Positions 1-10,198 are shown, counted from the stretch's first letter. The stretch: 64,000 nucleotides of DNA from CAZSBG01 sp964605145 (GCA_964605145.1 CAZSBG010000009.1:32248-96247), one strand, 5' to 3'. Notes: a model not told the origin generated them from the letters alone. Program-made: numbers and translations.

Positions 1-896
1 CCTTCTGTTGGAGAAATATACATGACAGCTTCGATGTCTTTAATTTTATCTCCAATTAAATCCAATTTGAACAATGGTTCTCCAGTGCGAATTACTTCTC
101 CAACATTTTTGACTACCTCCAAAATTCTTCCGTGGTATGGACTGATAATCTTGGAATTTAATTCCAACTCATTTTTCAGTATGGACAAACTCCGTTCAGC
201 TTCATTAATTTTTAACTGACTGGCCATGACTTCCTGTTGTTTTCTGTTTTTCAGAGACAACTCAGTTACTGAAATTTCCTTTAGCTTATTTTGTAGGTTT
301 TCTACTTCAGCCTGGGTCGCATAAAAATTCTGCTTTGTTGACAACAATGTTTGCCTGGTAATTAGGCCTTGTTTCAACAAATCTTCCTGTACACGTACTT
401 TCTCTTCGATCCAGTTTAATTGCTTTTTTGAAGCTTCAATAGACGAGAGCAGAATATTCCGCTGTTGGGTCAAAAAATCAGATTGGAGTCTCAGGTCTTT
501 CGTTCCAAAATCAATCAGTTCATCGTGTCGCAGTTTTAGCTCTTGCAGGCTTGTATCAGCTTGTTGGATTTTTAGCATCAGGGCCGGTTGAGCAATATTG
601 ACTATCACTTGCCCCTTTTTAACTTGTTCGCCACTCTGAACCAGAATATCTGTAATTTGACCATTGCCAAGAGAGACAATGTCAAAGACGCCACCTGATC
701 TAATTAACATACCGCTTCCCATTACCTTTGTTGGAATTTCTCCATATAATCCCCATATTAAAACTGTGACCAATATGCACGCCAATGCAATAAGCGCAAT
801 CCAACCTCTTGATGTTGTAATCTGCATTAACTCGTCTAACTGCTCCGGGGAAGATAATCTTTCCAGAGAAACTTTTCGAAACACTTGTTTTTTCAT
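1..896 (-). CDS. HlyD-type membrane fusion protein of an NHLM/NHLP-type bacteriocin export system (C-terminus off the window)
   Basis: Periplasmic adaptor expected to link an inner-membrane peptide ABC exporter to a TolC-like channel. Only the first 298 or so residues are visible; the reading frame runs off the left edge. The N-terminus (FRKVSLERLSSPEQLDELMQ) is the cytosolic segment I associate with the NHLM bacteriocin system secretion protein family. One membrane segment lies at about residues 31-51, then a lipoyl-like half domain and a long helical hairpin (about residues 90-250). The ATG overlaps the stop of the upstream TolC-like gene in an ATGA, so the two are translationally coupled. 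The peptidase-containing ABC transporters that normally accompany this family would lie beyond the edge. The HlyD assignment is firm; the NHLM subtype rests on recalled N-terminal similarity. Confidence 0.85.
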   Translation of the reverse strand, partial: MKKQVFRKVSLERLSSPEQLDELMQITTSRGWIALIALACILVTVLIWGLYGEIPTKVMGSGMLIRSGGVFDIVSLGNGQITDILVQSGEQVKKGQVIVNIAQPALMLKIQQADTSLQELKLRHDELIDFGTKDLRLQSDFLTQQRNILLSSIEASKKQLNWIEEKVRVQEDLLKQGLITRQTLLSTKQNFYATQAEVENLQNKLKEISVTELSLKNRKQQEVMASQLKINEAERSLSILKNELELNSKIISPYHGRILEVVKNVGEVIRTGEPLFKLDLIGDKIKDIEAVMYISPTE

Positions 897-2488
897 TGTG
901 TTAAATCCTCCTTAAAAGGAATTGATAATAATTTGTTTGAATCTACCTCTATCCCATCCTGATTCATGTCAATTAAAGTCCCGGTTTCATACCTTAATTT
1001 TGCTATGGCTTCTGCATAGCTAAGCTGTGCTAAAATCTGGTTGAGCAAAGCGTTTGTCAACCGATCTTCGTAGAGAATTAAATCGATGAGTGTTGAAAGA
1101 CCCTGTTGAAATTTGATTTTTTCATTTTCAACTGTTGACTGATATAGAGTAATTGCTTCCTTTGATTTATTAAGTCGCTGCATACTGCTTTTGAGGTTAT
1201 TAAGAGCAATAATGACATTTGATTTGATATTCCTGGCAATTTCATCGCTTTGAATAATATTTTGTTGATATTCCGAATTTCGTTGCAATACCAGTCCATG
1301 ATGAACATTTGTTGGCAATTCCCAGGTCAGTGTACCGCCAAAATTTAAGCCGGAGATATTTTGATTGAATGGCGTAAAATAATGATTAAATGTATTTCCC
1401 TCATTAAGTCCTTTGTATCCTGAATATAAATCTAAAGATAGTTTTGGCTTTTCCAGATTTTGTGATTCAACCAGGAGCACTTTGGATTCATTTTCCCTGT
1501 TCACTGACGCTTCCAGATCTGTTCGTTTTTTCAAAGCTGTATTTATGAAATACTCGGGATCGATATTGGCAAAGACGCTGTCATTTACTATTGCAGGAAA
1601 GTCATCTATTGGTGCGGGAAGCGCGAGGATTTCCCGATTGGGGAGCCCCATAGCCAGGCCTAAACTTTGTCTTGATTGGTAGAGATCCTGCGCAGCAGCG
1701 ATTCGTATTGATATTTTATCTGCCAGGTTCGCTTGTAATTGATTGATTTCAGCCCTGGGGCGTTCCTCTGCCTCGATTAGAATTTCGGTCTCCTTGACCA
1801 ATTTCTGCGCTCTCAACTCAGATTCTTTCTTTATTTCAAGAATTTTGTATGACGCCACATAGTTCCAGTAGGCAATAGTGGTAGTATAAACGTTGAATGA
1901 GGTTGAATGATTTAATTCCAACTGACTGGCTTTATATTCTATTTTTAATGCGGCTTCCCTGGCTGCCGTAACTGATTTTCCTCTTCCTCTCAACAATGGA
2001 AGCGTAGCGGTCATATTAAATTCTGCATAATTAGGCACAGTTGGATAATTAATGCTATCTTCTATCCGATTCAATGTAATACTCGAATTAACTACAATCC
2101 CGGTTCGAAACTGTTTTTGGATGCCAATATCATAGTAAGATTGATTTTGCGTGAGATAAGATAAACCGTTTATACGTTGATCTTGAAGTAACGGATTATT
2201 ATCCCTCTCAGCGCCAAGACTTGATTGAAAACTCCACGAGAATTGCCCTTCTGCGGCTATTAACTGCCCCTGTATTTGATTTACCTGCTCTTTGTATAGT
2301 CGAATATTGGGATGTTGCTTTATTGAGGTATGTACAGCACTTATTAGCTTCAATTGTTTAATAGTGGTAATCTGAGCAGATGTGGTTGCATTTTGTAATA
2401 AAACTAAAAGAATTAGGAAACCAATCCTTTTTAATTTTTTATAAACCGCAATCAAGTTATTTTGATAAGCGCTCGCTATTCTATACAT
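893..2488 (-). CDS. TolC-family outer-membrane efflux protein
   Basis: Outer-membrane channel for a type I-like export system. The protein is about 531 residues, usual for the family. A hydrophobic signal segment (GFLILLVLLQ) lies near residues 22-31, and two long alpha-helical, coiled-coil-prone repeats follow, as in TolC duplicated halves. ATG at 2488 is preferred over the in-frame GTG six bases upstream because an AGG-type ribosome binding site sits about seven bases before it. Its TGA overlaps the ATG of the HlyD gene, so the pair forms one operon. The substrate is not shown by the sequence; the partner suggests a peptide. Confidence 0.88.
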   Translation of the reverse strand: MYRIASAYQNNLIAVYKKLKRIGFLILLVLLQNATTSAQITTIKQLKLISAVHTSIKQHPNIRLYKEQVNQIQGQLIAAEGQFSWSFQSSLGAERDNNPLLQDQRINGLSYLTQNQSYYDIGIQKQFRTGIVVNSSITLNRIEDSINYPTVPNYAEFNMTATLPLLRGRGKSVTAAREAALKIEYKASQLELNHSTSFNVYTTTIAYWNYVASYKILEIKKESELRAQKLVKETEILIEAEERPRAEINQLQANLADKISIRIAAAQDLYQSRQSLGLAMGLPNREILALPAPIDDFPAIVNDSVFANIDPEYFINTALKKRTDLEASVNRENESKVLLVESQNLEKPKLSLDLYSGYKGLNEGNTFNHYFTPFNQNISGLNFGGTLTWELPTNVHHGLVLQRNSEYQQNIIQSDEIARNIKSNVIIALNNLKSSMQRLNKSKEAITLYQSTVENEKIKFQQGLSTLIDLILYEDRLTNALLNQILAQLSYAEAIAKLRYETGTLIDMNQDGIEVDSNKLLSIPFKEDLTQ

Positions 2489-3393
2489 TCTCACACCTAT
2501 GTTAGTTTGATTATTTATTTTCTATTACCGATTAGTTCTGTGCATTATTGGCAGAAAACAACAAACGACAAAATTTAAATGCACCAAAGGATGCACCAGT
2601 ATATGGTTAGTCCCTATTAAATTCCAAATCTCAAAACTCAATCATCAAACTTTATTTGAAAATACAATCCAGCCAGGGACGGGTTTGTTATTTTGGATTT
2701 TCTTATGGTGATTTGTTTATTTTTTGGTTTGTGGTTTTTGTTGTTTCCAACTTATCCGGCTTAGGAATATGTATCTGTTTCCATACTGAATTGACTTGTA
2801 TATCCATAGATTATATTAACAAAGAATATGCCTATAAATGTTATATTATTTAACATATTAATTATTTTATAAATAAGAGATAAATAATTTGTGAAGGAAA
2901 TATATAAATATAGAGTTGCAGCTCTATGTCGTGTTTGAAATAATTCTACATAATAAGTGTTGACGCGCTGACATTTTCAACTTCAAAAAGTACCTGTCGA
3001 TAAAATCTTATTCAAACTAAGTTAGACTGTTTTACGTAGAAATATAGATTAATAATAGAATTATAACATAAAAATAAACAGTATATTATATTAATATTTA
3101 AATTATCTTGATACAAATCGAAATTCAATGACATTAGTTTTTAATGACTAATTTTCAGTCTTTGCTATTCTTGGTTTGTAATGATACTGGTTCAGCCAAC
3201 CGCCTTTAAATAGAAAGGTAGCTCTATTAAAAATGAATTTTCAAACTGATTTTTTAATAATATTTTTGAATTGGCAATGTATGTCTATTAATGAGGATTA
3301 AGGGAGAATTTATGTTCACAGGTAGATTGAGATGATTATTGTGTAAAATTAATCAATTGTCTGGTAAAATGAGCAGGATAATTGGGGAGCACA
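2489..3393. other. AT-rich intergenic region without a convincing gene
   Basis: About 900 bases between the TolC-like gene and the terminator of the pyruvate phosphate dikinase gene. It is very AT-rich, with long runs of A and T around 2830-3130, and must hold the promoter for the TolC/HlyD operon, though I could not pick a clear -35/-10 pair. A 65-codon plus-strand frame at 2656-2853 is hydrophobic, low in complexity and without a ribosome binding site, so I do not call it. I found no leader-peptide gene for the exporter here. Confidence 0.6.
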
Positions 3394-3437
3394 GAAAAAA
3401 AAGCGGCTGGCCCTTCTTCGTAAAAGATCCAACCGCT
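3394..3437 (-). terminator. Rho-independent terminator of ppdK
   Basis: Read on the minus strand, AGCGGTTGG (3437-3429) pairs with CCAGCCGCT (3410-3402) around an 18-base loop, and is followed at once by a run of T (3401-3394). It lies about 30 bases past the ppdK stop. Confidence 0.9.
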
Positions 3438-3467
3438 GTAAATATATGACCAGATAATTTTCAAACA

Positions 3468-6143
3468 TTATTTGTTTTTTAATACGGCATGCGCTGCTGC
3501 CAACCGGGCGATGGGCACGCGATATGGCGAGCAACTGACATAATTCATGCCAACGCGATGGCAAAAATCAACGGAGCGGGGATCGCCACCGTGTTCACCG
3601 CAAATTCCAATTTTAAGGTTGGGTTTAGTTTTCCGGCCTTTTTCAACCGCCATTTCAACCAATTGGCCAACACCGTTTTGGTCCAGAGTCTGGAACGGAT
3701 CATCCGGTAGAATTCCTTTATCATCGTACTCTTTGAGGAATTTGCCGGCATCGTCGCGGCTGAAACCAAATGTCATTTGCGTCAGGTCGTTGGTTCCAAA
3801 AGAGAAAAACTCGGCTTCTTCTGCAACCAGATCTGCTGTCAGTGCGGCGCGGGGAATTTCGATCATGGTTCCAACCATGTAATCGATTTGCACGCCCATA
3901 TTTTTCTGCACCTCCTCAGCGACTTTCACAACGACGACTTTCTGGTTTTCCAGTTCTGCCTTTGTGCCGATGAGAGGAATCATGATTTCAGGCAGGACAT
4001 TGACGCCTTCTTTTTTCAACTGGCAGGCAGCTTCGATGATGGCGCGCACCTGCATTTCGGTGATTTCCGGGTAGCTGATGCCCAATCGACAACCGCGATG
4101 TCCGAGCATGGGATTAAATTCGTGCAGCGAATCGACCTTGGCTTTGACTTCTGCTGGAGAAACACCCATTTCTTTTGCCATTTCAGCCTGATTTTCTTCA
4201 TCGTGAGGTAGGAATTCGTGCAAGGGTGGATCCAGTGTGCGGACCGTTACCGGCAAATCATGCATGGCTTTGAAGATGCCATAAAAATCTTCGCGCTGGT
4301 ATGGCAGCAATTTTTCAAGCGCTATACGGCGACCTGCTTCATCGTCGGCCAATATCATTTCGCGCACCGCTTTGATTCGATCGCCTTCAAAGAACATGTG
4401 TTCAGTTCGGCACAATCCAATACCTTCCGCGCCAAAATTTCTGGCAACTGTTGAATCGTTCGGTGTATCCGCATTGGTGCGTACTTTGAGTTCTCGGATT
4501 TCATCGGCCCATTCCATTAATTGACCAAAGTTCCCGGAGAGTTCAGGATTGACAGTCGGGACTTTTCCTTCGATAACTTCACCTTTGGAGCCGTCCAGTG
4601 AGATCCAGTCACCTTCATTGTACATTTTACCAGCCACGGTCATTGTTTTGGTTTTATATTTTATTTCAAGCGCTCCACAGCCGGCAACGCAGCATTTGCC
4701 CATTCCTCTGGCGACCACCGCTGCATGCGAGGTCATTCCGCCACGGGCGGTTAAAATGCCTTTTGCGACGTTCATTCCGCCAATGTCTTCCGGCGAGGTT
4801 TCGATTCGAACCAGAATGACATTTTCTCCTCTGGCAGCCCATTCTTCTGCATCATCTGCGTGAAAGACAATTCGTCCTGTTGCCGCGCCTGGTGAGGCAG
4901 GCAGGGCTTTGGCAATCACTTTTTTCTCTGCATTGGGATCGAACATGGGATGCAGCAATTGATCGAGTTGGTGAGGCTCCACCCGCAACACGGCCGTTTC
5001 TTTATCGATTAATCCTTCTTCTACCATTTCAACGGCAATTCGGACAGCGGCTGCTGCGGTACGTTTGCCGGTCCTTGTCTGAAGCATCCACAATATGCCT
5101 TTTTGAATCGTGAACTCGATATCCTGCATTTCTTTGTAATGATCTTCCAGCTTAAGATAGATGGCCTCCAATTCATCATACGCTTTCGGCATAATTTCCT
5201 GAAGGGTCTTATGCGAGGGATCGCTCTTTGTGGAGTCGTTGATCGGCTGGGGCGTACGAATTCCGGCGACAACGTCTTCACCCTGGGCATTGACCAGGTA
5301 TTCACCGTAAAATTGTTTGTTGCCTGTTGCAGGATCCCGCGTGAATGCCACGCCTGTGGCGCAGTCATCGCCCATATTGCCAAATACCATGGATTGAACA
5401 TTCACTGCCGTGCCCCAGTGGCTCGGAATTTGATTCAATTTACGATAGGTGAGTGCCCGGGGATTATTCCACGAACTGAACACTGCTCCAATAGCGCCCC
5501 ATAATTGTTCCCACGGATCGGTTGGGAATTCAGTGCTGGTTCGTCTTTTGATTTCAGCCTTGAACTGAGAGACCAGTTCTTTCAGATCATCTGCTGTCAA
5601 TTCTGTATCTAACTTCACACCTTTTTTGTCTTTCATTTCGTCGATGATGATTTCAAAGGGATCTTCTTCTTCTTTGGATTCCGGTTTCATCCCCATGACA
5701 ACATCGCCATACATCTGAACGAATCGGCGGTAAGAGTCCCATCCAAATCGTTCGTTATCGGATTGCTTAATGATTCCCCGAACAGTGACATCATTCAGGC
5801 CCAAATTTAAGACTGTGTCCATCATGCCCGGCATGGACGCTGGAGCACCTGAACGCACTGAGAGGAGTAATGGATTTTCATTATCACCAAACACAGCGCC
5901 CATTTCTTCTTCAATGTGTTTCACACCTTCTTTAACCTGAGTTTTTACGTCGTCGTTATACTGGCCTTTGTTTTCATAATAGGCTAAACATACTTCGGTT
6001 GAAATAGTAAATCCGGCAGGTACAGGAATCCCCAGATTCGACATTTCCGCCAGGTTAGCGCCTTTTCCGCCCAACAATTCTTTCATTGTCGCTTCGCCAT
6101 CGGCTTTGCCTTTTCCAAAAAGATAAACATACTTCTTACCCAT
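3468..6143 (-). CDS. ppdK: Pyruvate, phosphate dikinase
   Basis: Interconverts pyruvate + ATP + Pi and phosphoenolpyruvate + AMP + PPi in the cytosol, linking glycolysis and gluconeogenesis. The 891-residue length is right for the full enzyme. The ATP-grasp N-terminal domain (GGKGANLAEMSNLGIPVP near residue 27), the phosphohistidine domain (GGMTSHAAVVARGMGKCCVAG, near residue 450-470) and the PEP-binding TIM barrel with the catalytic Cys in GICGEHGGDP (near residue 835) are all present. The frame opens with a TTG directly before an ATG; the ATG at 6143 is chosen because GGGAG lies eight bases ahead of it. The gene is monocistronic, with its own terminator downstream. Confidence 0.97.
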   Translation of the reverse strand: MGKKYVYLFGKGKADGEATMKELLGGKGANLAEMSNLGIPVPAGFTISTEVCLAYYENKGQYNDDVKTQVKEGVKHIEEEMGAVFGDNENPLLLSVRSGAPASMPGMMDTVLNLGLNDVTVRGIIKQSDNERFGWDSYRRFVQMYGDVVMGMKPESKEEEDPFEIIIDEMKDKKGVKLDTELTADDLKELVSQFKAEIKRRTSTEFPTDPWEQLWGAIGAVFSSWNNPRALTYRKLNQIPSHWGTAVNVQSMVFGNMGDDCATGVAFTRDPATGNKQFYGEYLVNAQGEDVVAGIRTPQPINDSTKSDPSHKTLQEIMPKAYDELEAIYLKLEDHYKEMQDIEFTIQKGILWMLQTRTGKRTAAAAVRIAVEMVEEGLIDKETAVLRVEPHQLDQLLHPMFDPNAEKKVIAKALPASPGAATGRIVFHADDAEEWAARGENVILVRIETSPEDIGGMNVAKGILTARGGMTSHAAVVARGMGKCCVAGCGALEIKYKTKTMTVAGKMYNEGDWISLDGSKGEVIEGKVPTVNPELSGNFGQLMEWADEIRELKVRTNADTPNDSTVARNFGAEGIGLCRTEHMFFEGDRIKAVREMILADDEAGRRIALEKLLPYQREDFYGIFKAMHDLPVTVRTLDPPLHEFLPHDEENQAEMAKEMGVSPAEVKAKVDSLHEFNPMLGHRGCRLGISYPEITEMQVRAIIEAACQLKKEGVNVLPEIMIPLIGTKAELENQKVVVVKVAEEVQKNMGVQIDYMVGTMIEIPRAALTADLVAEEAEFFSFGTNDLTQMTFGFSRDDAGKFLKEYDDKGILPDDPFQTLDQNGVGQLVEMAVEKGRKTKPNLKIGICGEHGGDPRSVDFCHRVGMNYVSCSPYRVPIARLAAAHAVLKNK

Positions 6144-6230
6144 CAAAATTTCTCCCTAACTTTGTTCAAAAAAATATATATTTATTTAAAATGATTATAT
6201 TCAATGTTTCATATTTTACTGATAAAAAGA

Positions 6231-6284
6231 AGAGATGCTCGGCTCGTTTTTCGAATAGATTTTTTGAGACTTGCAAGCATCTCT
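6231..6284 (-). terminator. Possible long-loop terminator after ctpA
   Basis: AGAGATGCT and AGCATCTCT form a 9-bp inverted repeat with a loop of about 36 bases. On the minus strand the second arm is followed by TCTTTTTATC. It sits between the ctpA stop and the ppdK start, so it could end ctpA transcription or act in the ppdK leader. The long loop keeps confidence low. Confidence 0.4.
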
Positions 6285-6362
6285 CATTTCGTTGGAAAGA
6301 GAAAGGTTCCCAACTGTGTGTCAATATGAATTTGGCTATTTGTATCTAAAACTGATTATAAT

Positions 6363-8075
6363 TTATCGAATGTCAACATTGCTGCTGAGCAAGGCTGAAT
6401 AATTATCCTTGTCTGAGGCGATTTCAATCGCTTTTTTAATTTCAGGCACCCATTTGAACTCACTGTGATATTTTCCTTCGGTGCCCCAGAGTTTCGCTGA
6501 AATTTCTGTTCTGAGTTTCCATTTAATCAAATCCAGATCGCGCTTAAAATCCGCTTCTTTGGCATCTTCAAGGGCTTTTTTAAAATTATCGAAAGCCTCT
6601 ACAACTGAGGATTCATACTTTTTTTCTCGTATAATCTCTTCAATCGCTTCGCAATGCTCTTCTGCTTCGGTTTTATAGGTGAATTTTTTCTCTTTCAGAA
6701 ATTTTTTGAAATCAACGATCATTTCGTCTGAGACCTGAAAATCCTGGCTTAGATCGCCATTTTGAGAGGCGTATTCCAGTGCATAATTGAAGAACATGGA
6801 TTTCATGATTAAATTTCCGAACAGAGCAGAAATCTCATACGGCTCGACTTTGATGTCCGGGACAATACCACCTTCGCCATGCACCTTTCGTTTTGAACTG
6901 GTGTAAAATACATCTTCTTCCTCTTCATTCGTTGCTGTATCTTTCGTTGCGTCATAACCCCAAATCACGTTTTTGGTTCGGATGAAGTCAGGTTTTTGGA
7001 TAAGACGGCCGCTGGGGATATAATATTTTGCGGTCGTTATCTTCAATGAAGCGCCTTTTCGATTCAGTGGGAGCACGGTTTGAACCAGGCCTTTGCCAAA
7101 TGTTCTTGAACCGATAATCAGCCCCCGATCAAGGTCTTGCACAGCGCCGGCCACAATTTCCGAAGCAGAGGCGCTATATCGATCGACCAGGATAATGAGC
7201 GGTTTTTCACCCCAGATGGGCTCTCGTTTGGCGCGGTATTCCACGTTTGTGCCGGAAGCGCGGCCCTTGGTGTAAACGATTAATTCGCCTTTGGGGATGA
7301 AATTTTCAGCTACCTGGACTGCAGATTCCAGCAATCCACCGGGATTGCCCCGCAGGTCCAGAATCAGAGTTTCCATCCCCTGATCTATGAGCACGGCAAT
7401 GGAATCGTGAACCTGTTTTCCTGCATAGCGCGAAAAGTGGCCTAAACGAAGATACCCAATCTTATCATCGACGAATCCGGCAAAGGTGACATCACTGACT
7501 TTAATTTCAGCACGAATCAATCGAAATTCGAGTGGTTTAATTTCTCCGACGCGGCGGATTTTAATGGAAACTGCGGTGCCAATTTCGCCACGCAGTTTTT
7601 GTGCGGTTTCTGAGATGGTCAGGTTTTTTGTGGTCATTCCGTCAATTTCAATTATTCGGTCTCCCTCCCGAATACCGGCTTTTGAGCTTGGAGTGCCCTC
7701 GAATGGAGGCTCCACAACGGTGGGCCAATTATCGCGTTTGGCAATTCGCATGCCAACGCCCCCATACTTGCCAGTCGTCATTATCTTTAGATCTCCGGTA
7801 TTTTCATATTCGATGAACATGGTGTACGGGTCAAGTGTTCGCAACATGCCATTGATGCCCGATTTCATGAATTTTTCGGGATCAATTTCTTCAATATATC
7901 GCCGAGCAATCTCTTCATACACCTTGCCGAAGAGTTGAATATTTTTGTCTATTTCAAAATAATAATCCGGTTTGGGTGTATTCGTTTCTCTGGCAATCCA
8001 GCCGCCTAAAAATGTAACAGAGAACAGCAAGATAATAACGAAGAATATGGACAAATAATTGTGTCTATTTTTCAT
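6363..8075 (-). CDS. ctpA: C-terminal processing protease, S41 family
   Basis: Periplasmic serine protease of the CtpA/Prc family, which trims or degrades envelope proteins. About 570 residues: an N-terminal membrane anchor (about residues 8-25), a PDZ domain (about 95-170, with GVGMRI and AGIREGDRIIEIDG), then the S41 catalytic core with RGNPGG, the nucleophile region YSASASEIVAGA (about residue 300-310) and the general-base Lys in TFGKGLVQT (about residue 328). The C-terminal 180 residues are helical and extend beyond a minimal CtpA, as in longer tail-specific proteases. The ATG at 8075 has GGAG seven bases upstream; an upstream in-frame TTG at 8087 overlaps that site and is rejected. Confidence 0.95.
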   Translation of the reverse strand: MKNRHNYLSIFFVIILLFSVTFLGGWIARETNTPKPDYYFEIDKNIQLFGKVYEEIARRYIEEIDPEKFMKSGINGMLRTLDPYTMFIEYENTGDLKIMTTGKYGGVGMRIAKRDNWPTVVEPPFEGTPSSKAGIREGDRIIEIDGMTTKNLTISETAQKLRGEIGTAVSIKIRRVGEIKPLEFRLIRAEIKVSDVTFAGFVDDKIGYLRLGHFSRYAGKQVHDSIAVLIDQGMETLILDLRGNPGGLLESAVQVAENFIPKGELIVYTKGRASGTNVEYRAKREPIWGEKPLIILVDRYSASASEIVAGAVQDLDRGLIIGSRTFGKGLVQTVLPLNRKGASLKITTAKYYIPSGRLIQKPDFIRTKNVIWGYDATKDTATNEEEEDVFYTSSKRKVHGEGGIVPDIKVEPYEISALFGNLIMKSMFFNYALEYASQNGDLSQDFQVSDEMIVDFKKFLKEKKFTYKTEAEEHCEAIEEIIREKKYESSVVEAFDNFKKALEDAKEADFKRDLDLIKWKLRTEISAKLWGTEGKYHSEFKWVPEIKKAIEIASDKDNYSALLSSNVDIR

Positions 8076-8230
8076 AATCTTCTCCAACTATTATTGTAAA
8101 ATGCATATAAATTTGAACCAAATGTTCCGGTCATATCAAATATTCTTTAAACTGATTTGTAAAACATCAGCAAAGGACAGTACAATTTTAATATCAATAC
8201 AGAAATTTTTTCGAAAAGCGGAATTTATTT

Positions 8231-8851
8231 TTACAGGAGCTGATTTACCTTGTGCCAAATTTCTTCCGCAATGGAGTCAATAGTACTTGAACCATCGATA
8301 ACAGAAAATCGTTCCGGTTCCTGGCTTATTATTTGTAAATATCCATTACGCACATTTTCGAAAAAGGTTTTGGTTTCCTGCTCCATTCTGTCTAACTTGC
8401 CTTTTAGCCTGATTTTCCGGCGTTCCATTTCATCCAGATCAATATCGATGAAAAACGTAATCTTCGGGACGAGACCTTGTGTAGCAATGTGATTGAGTTG
8501 ATGCACAAATTCAAGGTCCATTTTTCGGCCATATCCCTGATATGCAGTGGATGAATCGTAAAACCGATCTAAAATAACCAGCAAACCCTGTTGAAGGGCC
8601 GGAAGAATATTTTCTTTCACAACCTGGGCGCGTGCTGCTGAGTAAAGTAAATATTCGGTGAGCGGAGACATGGTTTCGTCTTCGACTGTCAGTAATGCTT
8701 CCCTGATTTTTTCGGCGATGACCGTGCCGCCCGGTTCACGGAAAAGTTTGAAATTTATGTCATTCGCTTTGAGTCGCTCTACAAGTTTTTCAATTTGTAC
8801 AGACTTCCCGCAAAAATCGATACCTTCGAAAGTTATTAGTGTTCCATTCAT
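8231..8851 (-). CDS. tmk: Thymidylate kinase
   Basis: Phosphorylates dTMP to dTDP in the cytosol for DNA synthesis. The 206-residue protein has the P-loop near the N-terminus (FEGIDFCGKS, about residues 8-17; the usual G-x-D-x-x-G-K-S/T pattern with Cys in a variable place), the DR-F/Y motif and dTMP-binding segment (LDRFYDSSTAYQGYGR, about residues 95-110), and a lid region rich in Arg/Lys near residue 145. Its start lies seven bases past the stop of the upstream MATE gene, whose final codons supply the AAGG ribosome binding site, so the two are cotranscribed. Confidence 0.96.
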   Translation of the reverse strand: MNGTLITFEGIDFCGKSVQIEKLVERLKANDINFKLFREPGGTVIAEKIREALLTVEDETMSPLTEYLLYSAARAQVVKENILPALQQGLLVILDRFYDSSTAYQGYGRKMDLEFVHQLNHIATQGLVPKITFFIDIDLDEMERRKIRLKGKLDRMEQETKTFFENVRNGYLQIISQEPERFSVIDGSSTIDSIAEEIWHKVNQLL

Positions 8852-8857
8852 TGAGAA

Positions 8858-10198
8858 TTATACCTTAATCGCTTTCCAGCGTCCGCCTTTGAATCTCCAG
8901 TAATTCAGGATGAGTCTCAAAGTTTCATCAATTAAATGTGCAAACCACAAACCGGATACGGCTAATGAAAACGTAAATGCAAACACCCAGGATGCGAATA
9001 GTTCCAGAATCAGCACACCGATGATGGTCATGTACATTAACCATTTCAGGTCGCCGGCGCCGCGCAAATTTCCAATAATCACATTATCGACAGCTTTCGG
9101 AATTTGCACGATGGCGAAAATAATAACAGCATTCACGCCCAACTGAATCACTGTTTCGTCAACAATAAACAGGTGCAGAATTGTTTTTGAAAAAATGATC
9201 AGCGTTAAAGCAATAAAGCAGGAAAAAACGAATCCCACCCATCCTGATGTACGAGCCGTTCGTTCGGCTAACTGCTGTTTTTCAGCGCCGAGATTTTTCC
9301 CCATCAACGTCATGGCTCCCATGCTGAAGCCCAGGTAAGCCATGGAGAGTACGTTTTGAATTCGATTGAACGCCGTATGAATCGCCAGGTATTTTGGTCC
9401 CAGCATGGCCGCATAAATTGTAACAATCAATAATCCCAATGCCCAGACCAATTGCTCAACAGTTGTTGGAACGCCTGTTTTTAGCAATCGTTTGAATGTC
9501 TTGAAATTCGGCGTTGTCAATTCTTTGAATGATAGAAACAGGACGGTTTTTCGCGTCCTCAAAATGTACAGCGTGACAATGAATCCTATGGAATGGGAAA
9601 TTCCAAACGCCATGGCCGCACCTTCTATTTCCCAGCGTGGAAAGCCAAACCAGCCAAATATGAGCAGCGGAGCGAGAATTACATTCAGACCATTAATCAC
9701 CACATTGATGATCATGGACAGGTGCGTATCGCCGGCGCCGCGTATGCAGCCGACTGCCACAAAGTTGGTGATCATTATGGGCGCAAACAACGCGACAATG
9801 CGAAGATAAGTGATCCCTGCGCGCTGAGCTTCGGCTGAGCCTCCTTCTTTGATTAATTTGAATAAATAAACGCCACCAAAATACCAGACCAGGGCAAACG
9901 CAAATGAGATGACAATACTTATCATCAATGCCTGTCCCAAAATATGATTGGCCTCTCTCCGCTGATCAGCGCCGAGATGTCTGGCGATTATCAAAGAACT
10001 GCCCACGATAAACGTGATGAGAACTGTTAAAAACGCGATGATAATCTGAATTGCCAGGCCCTGCCCTGCAAAAGCGGCCGTACTTAGCCTTCCAATTAAT
10101 ATTGCTTCAATCGTAAACATGATTGTTTGGGAGGATAAGTCCACAACCGCCGGAATAGAAGTCTTTAAAATGTTTTTTAAAGGGGAACTCTGGCCCAA
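8858..10198 (-). CDS. MATE family efflux transporter
   Basis: Inner-membrane multidrug/toxin antiporter of the MATE (NorM/DinF) type, with about 12 membrane segments in two homologous halves over 446 residues. Motifs typical of the family are visible, such as GxxxxAIQIIIAFL in the first half and repeated GAGD segments (VGCIRGAGDTHLSM and GNLRGAGDLKWL) after helices 6 and 12. The start is TTG at 10198: an in-frame TAG lies two codons upstream and AGAGGT sits six bases before the TTG. The substrate cannot be read from the sequence. It forms an operon with tmk. Confidence 0.9.
   Translation of the reverse strand: MGQSSPLKNILKTSIPAVVDLSSQTIMFTIEAILIGRLSTAAFAGQGLAIQIIIAFLTVLITFIVGSSLIIARHLGADQRREANHILGQALMISIVISFAFALVWYFGGVYLFKLIKEGGSAEAQRAGITYLRIVALFAPIMITNFVAVGCIRGAGDTHLSMIINVVINGLNVILAPLLIFGWFGFPRWEIEGAAMAFGISHSIGFIVTLYILRTRKTVLFLSFKELTTPNFKTFKRLLKTGVPTTVEQLVWALGLLIVTIYAAMLGPKYLAIHTAFNRIQNVLSMAYLGFSMGAMTLMGKNLGAEKQQLAERTARTSGWVGFVFSCFIALTLIIFSKTILHLFIVDETVIQLGVNAVIIFAIVQIPKAVDNVIIGNLRGAGDLKWLMYMTIIGVLILELFASWVFAFTFSLAVSGLWFAHLIDETLRLILNYWRFKGGRWKAIKV

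Noticed and set aside
2656..2853. 65-codon plus-strand frame in the AT-rich gap
   Set aside because: Low-complexity Phe/Ile/Tyr-rich translation, no ribosome binding site and no neighbours on this strand.
3312..3335. ATG with a very good AGGGAG ribosome binding site
   Set aside because: The frame stops after seven codons; it may be the remnant of a lost gene or a chance match, so no gene is called.
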